Shown here: piece by piece, positions 46,819 to 55,084 of the stretch
Position numbering within the stretch: the stretch's first letter is position 1
Layout of the letters: each line of letters opens with the position of its first letter
DNA from: an uncultured Tidjanibacter sp.
Lineage (GTDB): Bacteria > Bacteroidota > Bacteroidia > Bacteroidales > Rikenellaceae
Direction: 5' to 3'
DNA: 64,000 nucleotides
NCBI GenBank assembly: GCA_947852905.1
Contig: CANTVF010000002.1
Location: forward strand, 186,001-250,000
Notes under the pieces: generated by a model
Databases searched by the model: none
Told to the model about the DNA's origin: nothing
The model's input: only the letters and a program-made list of their open reading frames with translations
Translations under genes and position numbers: made by a program

Positions 46819-46983
46819 ATGGAAGACAAAATATTAGCAGCGCTGGCACAACCCAAGAAAGCCGGAGAAGTGGCCGAAGCCACTGGAATAGACAAAAAAG
46901 AGGTGGACAAAATCATCAAGCAACTCGTAAAGGATGGCAAGGTAACTTCCCCTAAACGTTGCTATTACGAAGCGGTAAAATAA
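46819..46983 (+). CDS. Mini winged-helix protein
   Basis: A 54-residue protein. The first half holds [31 protein letters not shown], the helix-turn-helix-wing pattern of MarR/IclR-like or Cdc6-like winged helices, and it closes with [12 protein letters not shown] as the wing. Very similar short proteins are common in Bacteroidales genomes, by recollection of the pattern. It probably binds DNA as a dimer, or acts as an adaptor; no target is known. It stands alone: 255 bp after rplT and immediately before a perfect palindromic terminator. Confidence 0.75.
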   Translation: MEDKILAALAQPKKAGEVAEATGIDKKEVDKIIKQLVKDGKVTSPKRCYYEAVK

Positions 46984-47000
46984 TCCGTAGACACGAAAGG

Positions 47001-47040
47001 GTAAAGAATAACCGGACTCGCGAGTCCGGTTATTCTTTAC
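47001..47040. terminator. Perfect 40-bp palindrome/terminator
   Basis: The 20-nt arms 47001-47020 and 47021-47040 are exact reverse complements with no central spacer. It starts 18 bp after the mini winged-helix stop and can act as a bidirectional terminator. Confidence 0.8.
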
Positions 47041-47662
47041 AGCGATTAGCCTTACGTTCCGAATGCCGATTACGACACCGCATGACAACCGCTACTTACA
47101 AGGTATACAGAAATGCGTCAACATGACGGCCAGCCGGACCGGTTATTACCAATAACATTTATATATACGAACTATACCACGACACACCGCTCGCAGCTGT
47201 AAACTATAAACACGTAGGATACAACACATTATCCATCCTCACATATAAGTCCGACAAACAGATAAACCAATAATGCATGTATATGCCACAACACGACAAC
47301 GATCTGCAAAACAACAACATAGCAATTACTGACAAACAAACGACAAACTGACACTCCATATGACAAACATCCGTTAGAGATGATTATCAAAATTTTACAC
47401 GACGTTTTATATACCCCATACTGCCAACAACAGCCTACACAATCCCGACAGTCATGTTTATTTTTCTGGCATTACGTTTGTCTATTTCATACATGACAAT
47501 AGTGTCGGGAGTAGAAACGGACAATAGGATTTTCCAGACTATTATTTGGAAATAATGAACAAAAGCGGTACCTTGCGTCCGCATATACAAAAACATAACC
47601 ATTTCTTAAAACAGGATTGCCTATCGACGAAATCTACTCCAATTACTAATAAGGAGAAGACA
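47041..47662. other. AT-rich upstream region of the second sigma-factor gene
   Basis: About 620 bp with no credible gene except the sigma-factor start. TACGTTTG at 47473-47480 fits the -7 consensus. It is enclosed by an inverted repeat: TCCCGACA (47443-47450) plus TCATG (47452-47456) on the left and CATGA (47492-47496) plus TGTCGGGA (47503-47510) on the right. This could be an operator or a leader hairpin. Confidence 0.4.
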
Positions 47663-48253
47663 ATGAACAAATCGAGATCTGCGCTCAGCGATAACCAGTT
47701 GCTCAGTGCCTATCTTTCAGGCGATCAGAACGCTATTTCCATACTCATAGACCGTCATTCCAAACGTGTCCTTGACTATATACGCATGATGGTCAAAGAC
47801 AACGAACTGGCTGACGACATCTATCAGGAAACTTTCATAAAGGTCGTAAAATTCATAGACGACGGACGTTACACCGACAACGGAAAGTTTCTCTCATGGG
47901 TGCTGCGAATAGCTCACAATCAGGTAATCGACCATTTCCGCCAGACGAAACAGCAAAACAACCTCAACGAATCCGATGCTGGATACGATATTCTGAATAC
48001 ACGCAAATTCGCTGAGAACACCATAGAAGACCGTCTGGTGACCGAACAGATAGAAAATGACCTTCACAAACTGATAGCCAAATTGCCGGAAGAACAGAAG
48101 GAAGTAGTCATGATGCGATACTTCGGCGATCTAAGTTTCAAGGAGATAGCCGAACAGACCAACGTCAGCATAAATACCGCGCTCGGCAGAATGCGCTACG
48201 CGCTCATCAATCTGCGCAAGATGATCCGGGAAAACGAACTCGTATTGGTCTGA
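47663..48253 (+). CDS. ECF-type RNA polymerase sigma factor
   Basis: A 196-residue ECF sigma factor. Region 2 runs through LLSAYLSGDQNAISILIDRHSKRVLDYIRMMV and ADDIYQETFIKVVKFI with LSWVLRIAHNQVIDHFR as the -10 contact; region 4 covers AKLPEEQKEVVMMRYFGDLSFKEIAEQTNVSINTALGRMRYALINL. The start at 47663 follows an AAGGAG ribosome-binding site 6 nt upstream, which is unusual in this phylum and decides the start over an in-frame ATG at 47546. No typical membrane anti-sigma gene follows; instead a 57-residue Cys protein lies 226 bp downstream. Confidence 0.92.
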   Translation: MNKSRSALSDNQLLSAYLSGDQNAISILIDRHSKRVLDYIRMMVKDNELADDIYQETFIKVVKFIDDGRYTDNGKFLSWVLRIAHNQVIDHFRQTKQQNNLNESDAGYDILNTRKFAENTIEDRLVTEQIENDLHKLIAKLPEEQKEVVMMRYFGDLSFKEIAEQTNVSINTALGRMRYALINLRKMIRENELVLV

Positions 48254-48479
48254 ACACTATAATGACCGGGGCGATATATCAACGCTCCGGTCATAACATT
48301 TTCTACGCAGCCACGTTTACAAATGCAGTAACGAGACCGCCAACCGTTCCGCATATTCATTGTCATATCCTAAAACAGCATGCCGGACGAATTAAAATGG
48401 CTACCGATACGAAAAACGCACAATATTATCGCAGGCGCCCCGTTCTATTGGAAAATCAAATAAAAAACGGATTAAGCCT

Positions 48480-48653
48480 ATGGATCAAATCGACTATGCT
48501 TGCGGTATAGACTGCCCCGAAGGTCTCGACGACGAACAGATGCTTATGCAGTTCGTCATCGCCGGAGATTGCGAAATGTGTTATTTGGACACATATCTGA
48601 GGGAAACATTTTCATTAGAAAGATCGCGACAAAACCAAGAGAGTTATTCATGA
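48480..48653 (+). CDS. Four-cysteine micro-protein downstream of the sigma factor
   Basis: A 57-residue acidic protein. It has two cysteine pairs, CGIDC (residues 8-12) and CEMC (31-34), around GLDDEQMLMQFVIAGD, and ends in a helix YLDTYLRETFSLERSRQNQ. The start at 48480 has no clear ribosome-binding site. I do not recognise it. The spacing of the Cys pairs could bind zinc or form disulfides; zinc-binding anti-sigma factors use an HxxxCxxC site, so a role as a small redox partner of the upstream sigma factor is possible but unproven. Confidence 0.5.
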   Translation: MDQIDYACGIDCPEGLDDEQMLMQFVIAGDCEMCYLDTYLRETFSLERSRQNQESYS

Positions 48654-48702
48654 GCAGGCTCTCGAAACAAGTTAAGGGTTATATTTAGTTAGGTTAGTTG
48701 GG

Positions 48703-48726
48703 TCGGTCGGACAGAGTTCCGACCGA
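48703..48726. terminator. Hairpin after the micro-protein gene
   Basis: 8-bp perfect stem TCGGTCGG (48703-48710) and CCGACCGA (48719-48726), 50 bp after the stop. No strong U-tract. The rest of 48654-49062 shows no gene. Confidence 0.4.
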
Positions 48727-49062
48727 TGATTACCGGGGTTTCGTGAAAGCGGAGCCCCGTCGTGGTTTAAATCCGTTCCATAGCCGACAATTTCCATACG
48801 ACGACACTCGTTTATAAAAGCCGTTGTACAATAACTCTTCCGCCAAGAATAACACACCTTAGCAACCGGCACGAACTGATATTTCTTCAAGAAAACAACG
48901 ACACCACACCCTCACGTCAAACAGCCGCTATTCACGGAGAAACACGTATGACGACAGCACGGTCAATCCGTCGGGGAATCGGCTTTCCCCATAGCTGCAT
49001 GATTCTGCCTCCGGAATGTTTTCGACATAAGACACGGCAACGCTATGGTACAATACCACCAT

Positions 49063-49110
49063 AAATTATGATGCCGGCGAAAGATGTCTCTTTCGCCGGC
49101 ATCATAATTT
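49063..49110. terminator. Bidirectional terminator, 22-bp stem
   Basis: Arms 49063-49084 and 49089-49110 are exact complements around a 4-nt loop, with A- and T-tracts on the two sides. It ends 35 bp after the stop of the minus-strand CoA-transferase gene. Confidence 0.9.
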
Positions 49111-49144
49111 CAATATGCATGTCGACTGACCGCACAACGCCCGC

Positions 49145-50464
49145 TTATTTTCCGCAGCAGGCTTTTATATAATGGTGATGCGTTCCGTATCTGTTGAACG
49201 CTTCGCGGTCGAGTTCCTCCCGCACCGACGGATGAGCTATGCTGATAAGCATACGGGCACGCTCCTGAAGGCTTCTACCGTAAAGATTCACCGCGCCGTA
49301 TTCGGTCACGACCCAATGAATATGGGCCCTCGTAGTCACCACACCCGCACCTTCGGTAAGAGTAGGAACTATTTTGCTGACACCCTTATTGGTGATCGAA
49401 GGCATGGCTATGATGGCCTTCCCGCCTTCCGAACGCGACGCCCCGTATATGAAATCGACCTGTCCGCCGACCCCCGAATAGAATCGCGTACCTATCGAAT
49501 CCGCACAAACCTGCCCCGTAATATCGAGCTGTATGGCCGAGTTGATAGCCGTCACTTTGGGATTCTGAGCTATGACGAAAGGATCGTTAGTGTATCCCAC
49601 GTCCTTCATAAGCACGACCGGATTGTTATCGACGAAATCGTAAACCTTCTTAGAACCCATGATAAACGTCGATACCATCTTGCCCTTATTGAGCTTTTTG
49701 TTCATACCGTTGATGATACCGTTCTCGAAAAGCGACAATACTCCGTCGGCGAACATCTCGGTATGTACGCCGAGATTCTTGTGATTGCCGAGCTGGGCGA
49801 GAACGGCATTCGGAATGGCACCTATACCCATTTGCAAACATGCGCCGTCCTCCACCAACGCCGCACAGTTCTTGCCTATGGCCGTCTCCACCTCGTTAGG
49901 CTCGGCGAAGACCTCCTCCTGCAACGGCGCATCGTGTTCCACGAACAAGTCTATCTGCGAAGAATGGATAACGGCGTCTCCGAGAGCGAACGGCACATAT
50001 TTATTTACTACGGCTATAACGGTATCGGCACACTCCACAGCAGCGAGAGTAGCGTCGACCGAAGTGCCGAGCGACACATAACCGTATTTGTCGGGGCGCG
50101 ACACCTGAATCATGGCTACATTGCAAGGCAGTACCCCTGCCCTGTACAACTTCTGCGTTTCGCTCAGAAATACAGGTATATAATCGGCAAATCCCTTCTG
50201 CGTTATACTACGGACATTACCCCCGACAAAAAACGAATCCAGCTGGAATACGCCCTCCATCTCTGGAGTGGCATACAGCGCCTCGCCTTCGGTATGAAGA
50301 TGGTGTATGTGAACATCTTTCAGCTCGCCGGCCTCACCCCTTTCAACCAACGCGCGTACCAGTACGTGTGGAACGCTCGCAACGCTGCTAAGATGTACAT
50401 GGTCTCCGGAACGAACTACCTTCACCGCCTCCTGCGGCGTGATGAACTTGATCGTATTAAACAT
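49145..50464 (-). CDS. Acetyl-CoA hydrolase/CoA-transferase family protein
   Basis: A 439-residue class I CoA-transferase of the Ach1/4-hydroxybutyrate CoA-transferase type. Signatures are the N-terminal GDHVHLSSVASVPHVLV, HHLHTEGEALY, the catalytic-Glu region NLGVHTEMFADG, and C-terminal GVGGQVDFIYGASRSEGGKAIIAMPS and VVTEYGAVNLYG. These enzymes swap CoA between acetate and succinate or 4-hydroxybutyrate. It is divergent from korA. In an anaerobe a link to succinate/acetate energy metabolism is likely but inferred. Confidence 0.9.
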   Translation of the reverse strand: MFNTIKFITPQEAVKVVRSGDHVHLSSVASVPHVLVRALVERGEAGELKDVHIHHLHTEGEALYATPEMEGVFQLDSFFVGGNVRSITQKGFADYIPVFLSETQKLYRAGVLPCNVAMIQVSRPDKYGYVSLGTSVDATLAAVECADTVIAVVNKYVPFALGDAVIHSSQIDLFVEHDAPLQEEVFAEPNEVETAIGKNCAALVEDGACLQMGIGAIPNAVLAQLGNHKNLGVHTEMFADGVLSLFENGIINGMNKKLNKGKMVSTFIMGSKKVYDFVDNNPVVLMKDVGYTNDPFVIAQNPKVTAINSAIQLDITGQVCADSIGTRFYSGVGGQVDFIYGASRSEGGKAIIAMPSITNKGVSKIVPTLTEGAGVVTTRAHIHWVVTEYGAVNLYGRSLQERARMLISIAHPSVREELDREAFNRYGTHHHYIKACCGK

Positions 50465-50645
50465 ATCGAGAGTTTTTAAAATGATTATATTTTATATAAT
50501 AAATTTAAGCGTCGGAACGTAAAATACCAAAAATACCATGCAGAAAAATTTCCGGCGACAAAATATCCGGAGACGACATTCGGGGCGTTTTTGTTACGAT
50601 TTTTCACTCCACGAGATCAAAGATAAATATTTTTTTCTTTACGCG
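50465..50645. other. Divergent upstream region of the CoA-transferase and korAB
   Basis: AT-rich, no gene. No minus-strand promoter with full consensus was found for the CoA-transferase gene. Confidence 0.4.
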
Positions 50646-50675
50646 TTGCGGCTACATTATAATTCATTACATTTG
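50646..50675 (+). promoter_or_regulatory. Bacteroidota-type promoter for korAB
   Basis: TTG (50646-50648), exactly 19 nt, then TACATTTG (50668-50675). The leader to korA is about 190 nt. Confidence 0.78.
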
Positions 50676-50874
50676 CGATTGAATTATTCCCGCCCATGCA
50701 CCATGCCGTACATGATGCATCGTTTGTATATGCGGGAAAGTCGGGCTGATACCGGACTAAGCGTAAAACATTGGAACCTAAGATATAAAACAAATACAAC
50801 CAATATTTTAGAAACCAAGCGGAATCTGCGATACGGAATGGTATTTACCGGATTCCCGCTGTTTTAAAAGCATT

Positions 50875-52731
50875 ATGGAAAATAAAAACATCACGGAGAA
50901 AGACGACGTAGTTATCCGATTCTCCGGGGACTCCGGCGACGGAATGCAGCTGACCGGCACTCTGTTCTCCGACACCGCAGCCCTGCAGGGCAACGGTATT
51001 TCCACATTCCCGGACTATCCGGCCGAAATCAGGGCGCCGCAAGGCACCGTAGCCGGCGTTTCGGGATTCCAGGTACATTTCAGCGACCACAGGGTGCAAA
51101 CCCCGGGCGACTATTGCGATGTGCTGGTAGCCATGAACCCCGCCGCGCTCAAAGCCAACATCTGCTGGCTGAAAAAAGATGCCACGATAATCATCGACGG
51201 CGACTCCCTCGATGAAAAGAGTCTCGCCAAAGCGGGTTACACGACGCTCGATCCGTTCGCGGAACTCGGCATAGCCGACTACAACATCATCGTTCCGGAC
51301 ATCACCACCATGACCAAGGAGGCCCTCAAGGACTTCGACATGGACATGAAGAGCGTAGTCAAATGCAAGAACATGTTCGCGCTGGGCATCTGCCTGTTCA
51401 TGTTCAACAAACCTCTCGAACATCCGATAGAATACATAGAAGCGAAATTCGGCAAACGTAATCCTACGGTAGCCGAAGCCAACATTCAGGTACTCAAGGC
51501 CGGTTATAACTACGCGCACAATACTCACGCTTTCGCGAACACCTACGACGTACACGCCGCCGACCTTCCCAAAGGTCGCTACCGCAGCGTGAACGGCAAC
51601 CAGGCTACGGCATGGGGCTTCATCGCCGCTTCCGAAAAGAGCGGTCGTCCGCTATTCTGCGGTTCCTACCCCATCACCCCGGCTACGGTCATTCTCGAAG
51701 AACTCGCCAAACGTCGCGATCTCGGTGTCAAGGCCATACAGTGCGAAGACGAAATAGCAGGTATATGTACCGCCATAGGTGCGGCATTCGGCGGTAGTTT
51801 CGCCGTAACGACGACTTCGGGTCCCGGATTCTCGCTCAAATCGGAAGCTATGGGACTGGCTGTCATCACAGAGTTGCCGCTCGTGGTAGTGGACGTACAG
51901 CGCGGAGGTCCCTCGACGGGTATTCCTACCAAAACCGAACAGGGCGACCTTTTCCAAGCGCTCTGGGGACGTAACGGCGAATGTCCGATGATAGTCATCG
52001 CAGCCAGCACACCGTGCGACTGTTTCGAATATGCGTTTACGGCCGGCAAACTCGCCATGGAACACATGACGCCGGTAGTGCTTCTGACCGACGGCTATAT
52101 CGCCAACGGCAGCCAGCCATGGAAGATACCTTCCATGAAGGATTATCCGGAAATCCATCCGCCTATCATTACATCGCTTCCGGAAGACGAGCCGGCATTC
52201 CTGCCCTACAAGCGCGACGAAAAGACGCTCGCACGTCGTTGGGCGCTCCCCGGCACCCCCGGACTGGAACACCGCATCGGCGGTCTGGAGAAACATTTCC
52301 TGAAAGGCTCGCCGTCGCACGACCCGCACAACCACGAGAAAATGGTACGCCTGCGTGCCGAGAAAGTTGCCCGCGTAGCGGACTATATCCCCGCTCAGAC
52401 GGTATACGGCGATCCGGAAGGCGACCTGCTCGTAGTGGGTTGGGGCGGAACGCGCGGTCATTTGGAATCGGCGGTAGACCACATGCGCAGGGAAGGCAAG
52501 AAAGTATCCCTCTGCCATTTCAACTATATCAACCCGCTACCTCACGGAGTGGCCGATATCTTCTCGAGATTCAAAAAGATCGTCGTTTGCGAACTCAACG
52601 AGGGACAATTCGCCAACTACATGCGAATGTCGTTCCCGCAGTTCCGTTACGAACAATACAACAAGGTACAGGGTCTTCCCTTCACCAAGGAGGAACTGGT
52701 CGAGAATTTTAACCAATTATTGCAGAAGTAG
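50875..52731 (+). CDS. korA: 2-oxoacid:ferredoxin oxidoreductase, fused gamma-alpha subunit
   Basis: Subunit of the 2-oxoglutarate (or related 2-oxoacid) ferredoxin oxidoreductase that decarboxylates the acid to acyl-CoA and reduces ferredoxin. In 618 residues it joins the gamma domain (about 1-190; IRFSGDSGDGMQLTG, FPDYPAEIRAPQGT, MNPAALK) to the alpha domain (about 210-590; FCGSYPITPATVILEELAKR, QCEDEIAGICTAIGAAFGG, TTSGPGFSLKSEAMGLAVITELPLV, DVQRGGPSTGIPTKTEQGD). Start at 50875. The beta subunit gene follows after 2 bp. Confidence 0.95.
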   Translation: MENKNITEKDDVVIRFSGDSGDGMQLTGTLFSDTAALQGNGISTFPDYPAEIRAPQGTVAGVSGFQVHFSDHRVQTPGDYCDVLVAMNPAALKANICWLKKDATIIIDGDSLDEKSLAKAGYTTLDPFAELGIADYNIIVPDITTMTKEALKDFDMDMKSVVKCKNMFALGICLFMFNKPLEHPIEYIEAKFGKRNPTVAEANIQVLKAGYNYAHNTHAFANTYDVHAADLPKGRYRSVNGNQATAWGFIAASEKSGRPLFCGSYPITPATVILEELAKRRDLGVKAIQCEDEIAGICTAIGAAFGGSFAVTTTSGPGFSLKSEAMGLAVITELPLVVVDVQRGGPSTGIPTKTEQGDLFQALWGRNGECPMIVIAASTPCDCFEYAFTAGKLAMEHMTPVVLLTDGYIANGSQPWKIPSMKDYPEIHPPIITSLPEDEPAFLPYKRDEKTLARRWALPGTPGLEHRIGGLEKHFLKGSPSHDPHNHEKMVRLRAEKVARVADYIPAQTVYGDPEGDLLVVGWGGTRGHLESAVDHMRREGKKVSLCHFNYINPLPHGVADIFSRFKKIVVCELNEGQFANYMRMSFPQFRYEQYNKVQGLPFTKEELVENFNQLLQK

Positions 52732-52733
52732 TC

Positions 52734-53762
52734 ATGAGCGAACTTAAATATACGGTTGCCGACTTCAAGAGCGACCAGGAAGTGAAATGGTGTCCCGGCT
52801 GCGGCGACTACGCGGTTCTGAGCGCCATAACCAAAGCCATGCCACAGATAGCGGCCAACTCGAACGTAGACCACTCGCGTTTTACGGTAGTTTCGGGTAT
52901 CGGTTGTTCCTCGCGTTTCCCGTACTATGTAAGTACATACGGATTCCACGGCATACACGGTCGTGCCAACGCGGTAGCTACCGGCCTTAAAACGGCTAAT
53001 CCCAACCTGAGCGTATTCGTAACGACGGGCGACGGCGACTCGCTGGCCATAGGCGGTAACCACTTCATACACGCCATACGCCGTAACATAGACCTCAACG
53101 TAATACTGTTCAACAACGAGATCTACGGCCTCACCAAAGGACAGTATTCGCCGACGTCAAAACTCGGCAAGATCACCAAGACTTCGCCTTACGGCACCGT
53201 GGAACGTCCGTTCAACCCCGGTGAACTCGTAATCGGCGCACACGGTACGTTCTTCGCTCGTTCGGTAGACGCCGAAGTGGCGCTCACGACCGAATGCATG
53301 GTAGAGGCATCCAAACACGACGGCATGTCGGTTGTGGAAGTTCTTGTAAACTGCATGATATTCAACAACGGCACCCACAAGGCATTCGCCGGAGACAAGG
53401 ATGTCCGTGCGGAACACACCATTACGCTGCATCACGGCGAGAAGATGCTCTTCGGTAAGGACATGAACAAGGGTCTCATGCTCGACAACATGAAACTCAA
53501 GGTAGTTACGGTCGGTGAAAACGGTGTGACTCTCGACGATATACTCACGCACGATGCCCACGAAAAGGACACCATGATCCACGTGATGCTCGCCGGCATG
53601 AAATATCCGGAATTCCCCGTAGCCCTCGGCGTAATCCGCAACGTAGCGGAGCCCACCTACGAACACGAAGTGGAAAGACAGATCGCAGAGGTCAGCGCAC
53701 AGAGCAAAATCAAATGCGTAGACGACCTGCTCAACAGCGGTGAAACCTGGGAAGTAAAATAA
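52734..53762 (+). CDS. korB: 2-oxoacid:ferredoxin oxidoreductase beta subunit
   Basis: Thiamine-diphosphate subunit, 342 residues. WCPGCGDYAVLSAI near the N-terminus, GIGCSSRFPYY, then the TPP motif GDGDSLAIGGNHFIHAIRRNIDLNVILFNN with GDG at about 100 and NN at the end, and IYGLTKGQ. It is coupled to korA with a 2-bp gap. No ferredoxin subunit is present locally, so a separate ferredoxin must take the electrons. Confidence 0.96.
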   Translation: MSELKYTVADFKSDQEVKWCPGCGDYAVLSAITKAMPQIAANSNVDHSRFTVVSGIGCSSRFPYYVSTYGFHGIHGRANAVATGLKTANPNLSVFVTTGDGDSLAIGGNHFIHAIRRNIDLNVILFNNEIYGLTKGQYSPTSKLGKITKTSPYGTVERPFNPGELVIGAHGTFFARSVDAEVALTTECMVEASKHDGMSVVEVLVNCMIFNNGTHKAFAGDKDVRAEHTITLHHGEKMLFGKDMNKGLMLDNMKLKVVTVGENGVTLDDILTHDAHEKDTMIHVMLAGMKYPEFPVALGVIRNVAEPTYEHEVERQIAEVSAQSKIKCVDDLLNSGETWEVK

Positions 53763-53783
53763 CGCCAACGCCCCACAAGGGTC

Positions 53784-53834
53784 ATTAAAATGCGAAGAGG
53801 CTGTGTCTTTGACACAGCCTCTTCGCATTTTAAT
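53784..53834. terminator. Bidirectional terminator, 24-bp stem
   Basis: Perfect 24-bp stem (53784-53807 with 53811-53834) around a 3-nt TTT loop, flanked by A/T tracts. It ends korAB. Its central part GGCTGTGTC...GACACAGCC resembles the hairpin at the end of the interspersed repeat. Confidence 0.93.
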
Positions 53835-54270
53835 ACATCACAGCGCCGGTCTGCCCTACGCCATCGGCAACCGTATCACAGAAAACCGCAAAGCACGCTC
53901 TGGCAACCATTCACGACAATTTCCTAAATGCCCCCGACCAAATGACCGCTCCGCAACAATATGAATAACCGGTATATACGAAAAACATAGCGTAATACTA
54001 CAGGCGGGAACAACAAAAGACCTCCGTATATCATAACATACTGCCGATGTACTACTCGGACGATTTATCATAATCGTAATATTTCCAGCAAATTACCAGA
54101 TAACGCGATGCAATAAAAACTGGGGTTGCCGCATCTATATAGTGAAAGGGACAATTACCGATAACTTAAAATATAAGCCTATGGAAAACATTGACTGAAT
54201 AAGGCCGTCGAATACGGGCAACGACATAAAAAAGATAAAATATGTAGAATCTCAACAACCTATTCCTGCA
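53835..54270. other. Intergenic, no gene seen
   Basis: 436 bp that becomes increasingly AT-rich towards 54270. The minus-strand frame at 53856-54071 is not credible. No RNA gene or full promoter was recognised. Confidence 0.4.
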
Positions 54271-54700
54271 ATGAGAAAACTTGTCAAATTCATTATTCCG
54301 ATAGCGATGCTTTTGTCGATGACTAATTGTGCAAATATTGAATATGCGAACAGTTCTTATTATACCTTTATCAATAATAGTTCGTCTAATATAGAACTCA
54401 ATCTTTGTCGCATAAATGACCCTAAGACTACTTAAAATCGGGAATAAATTAACTCTAATATATTGGTCTGAAGGGGGATTTCCGCGGTATCCTCTTGTGC
54501 TTGGAGAATCCTACATCTATTCTTATCTTGTAGTCACTAACGGTACGACCGAAGTAACCCAATATTTCAAAGACGAAGCGGGATTGTACGACCTCGGCAA
54601 TTACAAAATCGCAAGATATGAACCGAGCGACAAATCGAGCAGCATCTGGTATGAATATGAATTTACGGATGCATTTTTCGATCAGACCCCTACGGAATAA
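54271..54700 (+). pseudogene. Frameshifted small lipoprotein (paralog of 18538-19005)
   Basis: The first part (54271-54435, frame 1) encodes 54 residues: signal peptide, lipobox LLSMTNC, and YYTFINNSSSNIELNLC, then stops. From 54416 a second reading frame, shifted by one base, continues to 54700 with KIGNKLTLIYWSEGG and ends SSSIWYEYEFTDAFFDQTPTE. Joined, they form a protein of about 140 residues with the same order as the intact paralog at 18538-19005: Y-x-F-x-NN near the start and Y-E-Y/V-F-T-D-x-FF at the end. The shift must occur between 54416 and 54432. It is a decaying gene, a sequencing error, or a phase-variable or programmed shift. Confidence 0.65.
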
Positions 54701-55084
54701 ATGAAGAAAAAAGTTGCAAATCAGTGGGTGCAGAAGCAATCACCGATTTGTCTATTTTAATCGACCGGGACTAAAGATGATTCCTCGAATACTGCTTTGA
54801 TGCGAATATCACGTGTAATCGTCATCGTATAAGGGTCAGACGCAGATACTTTCCGGAATCGACATCCTCCCGGCAGCGGTAACGTGATTTAGCATTAAAT
54901 CATTGCTCTCGTTTTGATTTTGCCGACTCCACGGCCAAAGACATTCGCCCTGCGAGAAAAAGCAACCACACCCCGCGACGAATCACCGAAGCAATACCCA
55001 CAAACGCCGATATACCAATAGCAACCTCCGAACTCCTACCCCGCTCCGGACACTGACGAACGAAGCACCACGTCTGCGGACGCA
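54701..55084. other. Intergenic, no confident gene
   Basis: 384 bp between the broken lipoprotein and the ABC exporter. A 61-codon minus-strand frame (54900-55085) starts one base inside the exporter stop (TGATG) and has a hydrophobic stretch, but no family support; it is listed among rejected items. No terminator hairpin was found for the exporter gene. Confidence 0.4.

Noticed and set aside
48262..48510. 82-codon plus-strand frame after the sigma factor
   Set aside because: Overlaps the better-supported four-cysteine micro-protein in another frame and shows no structure.
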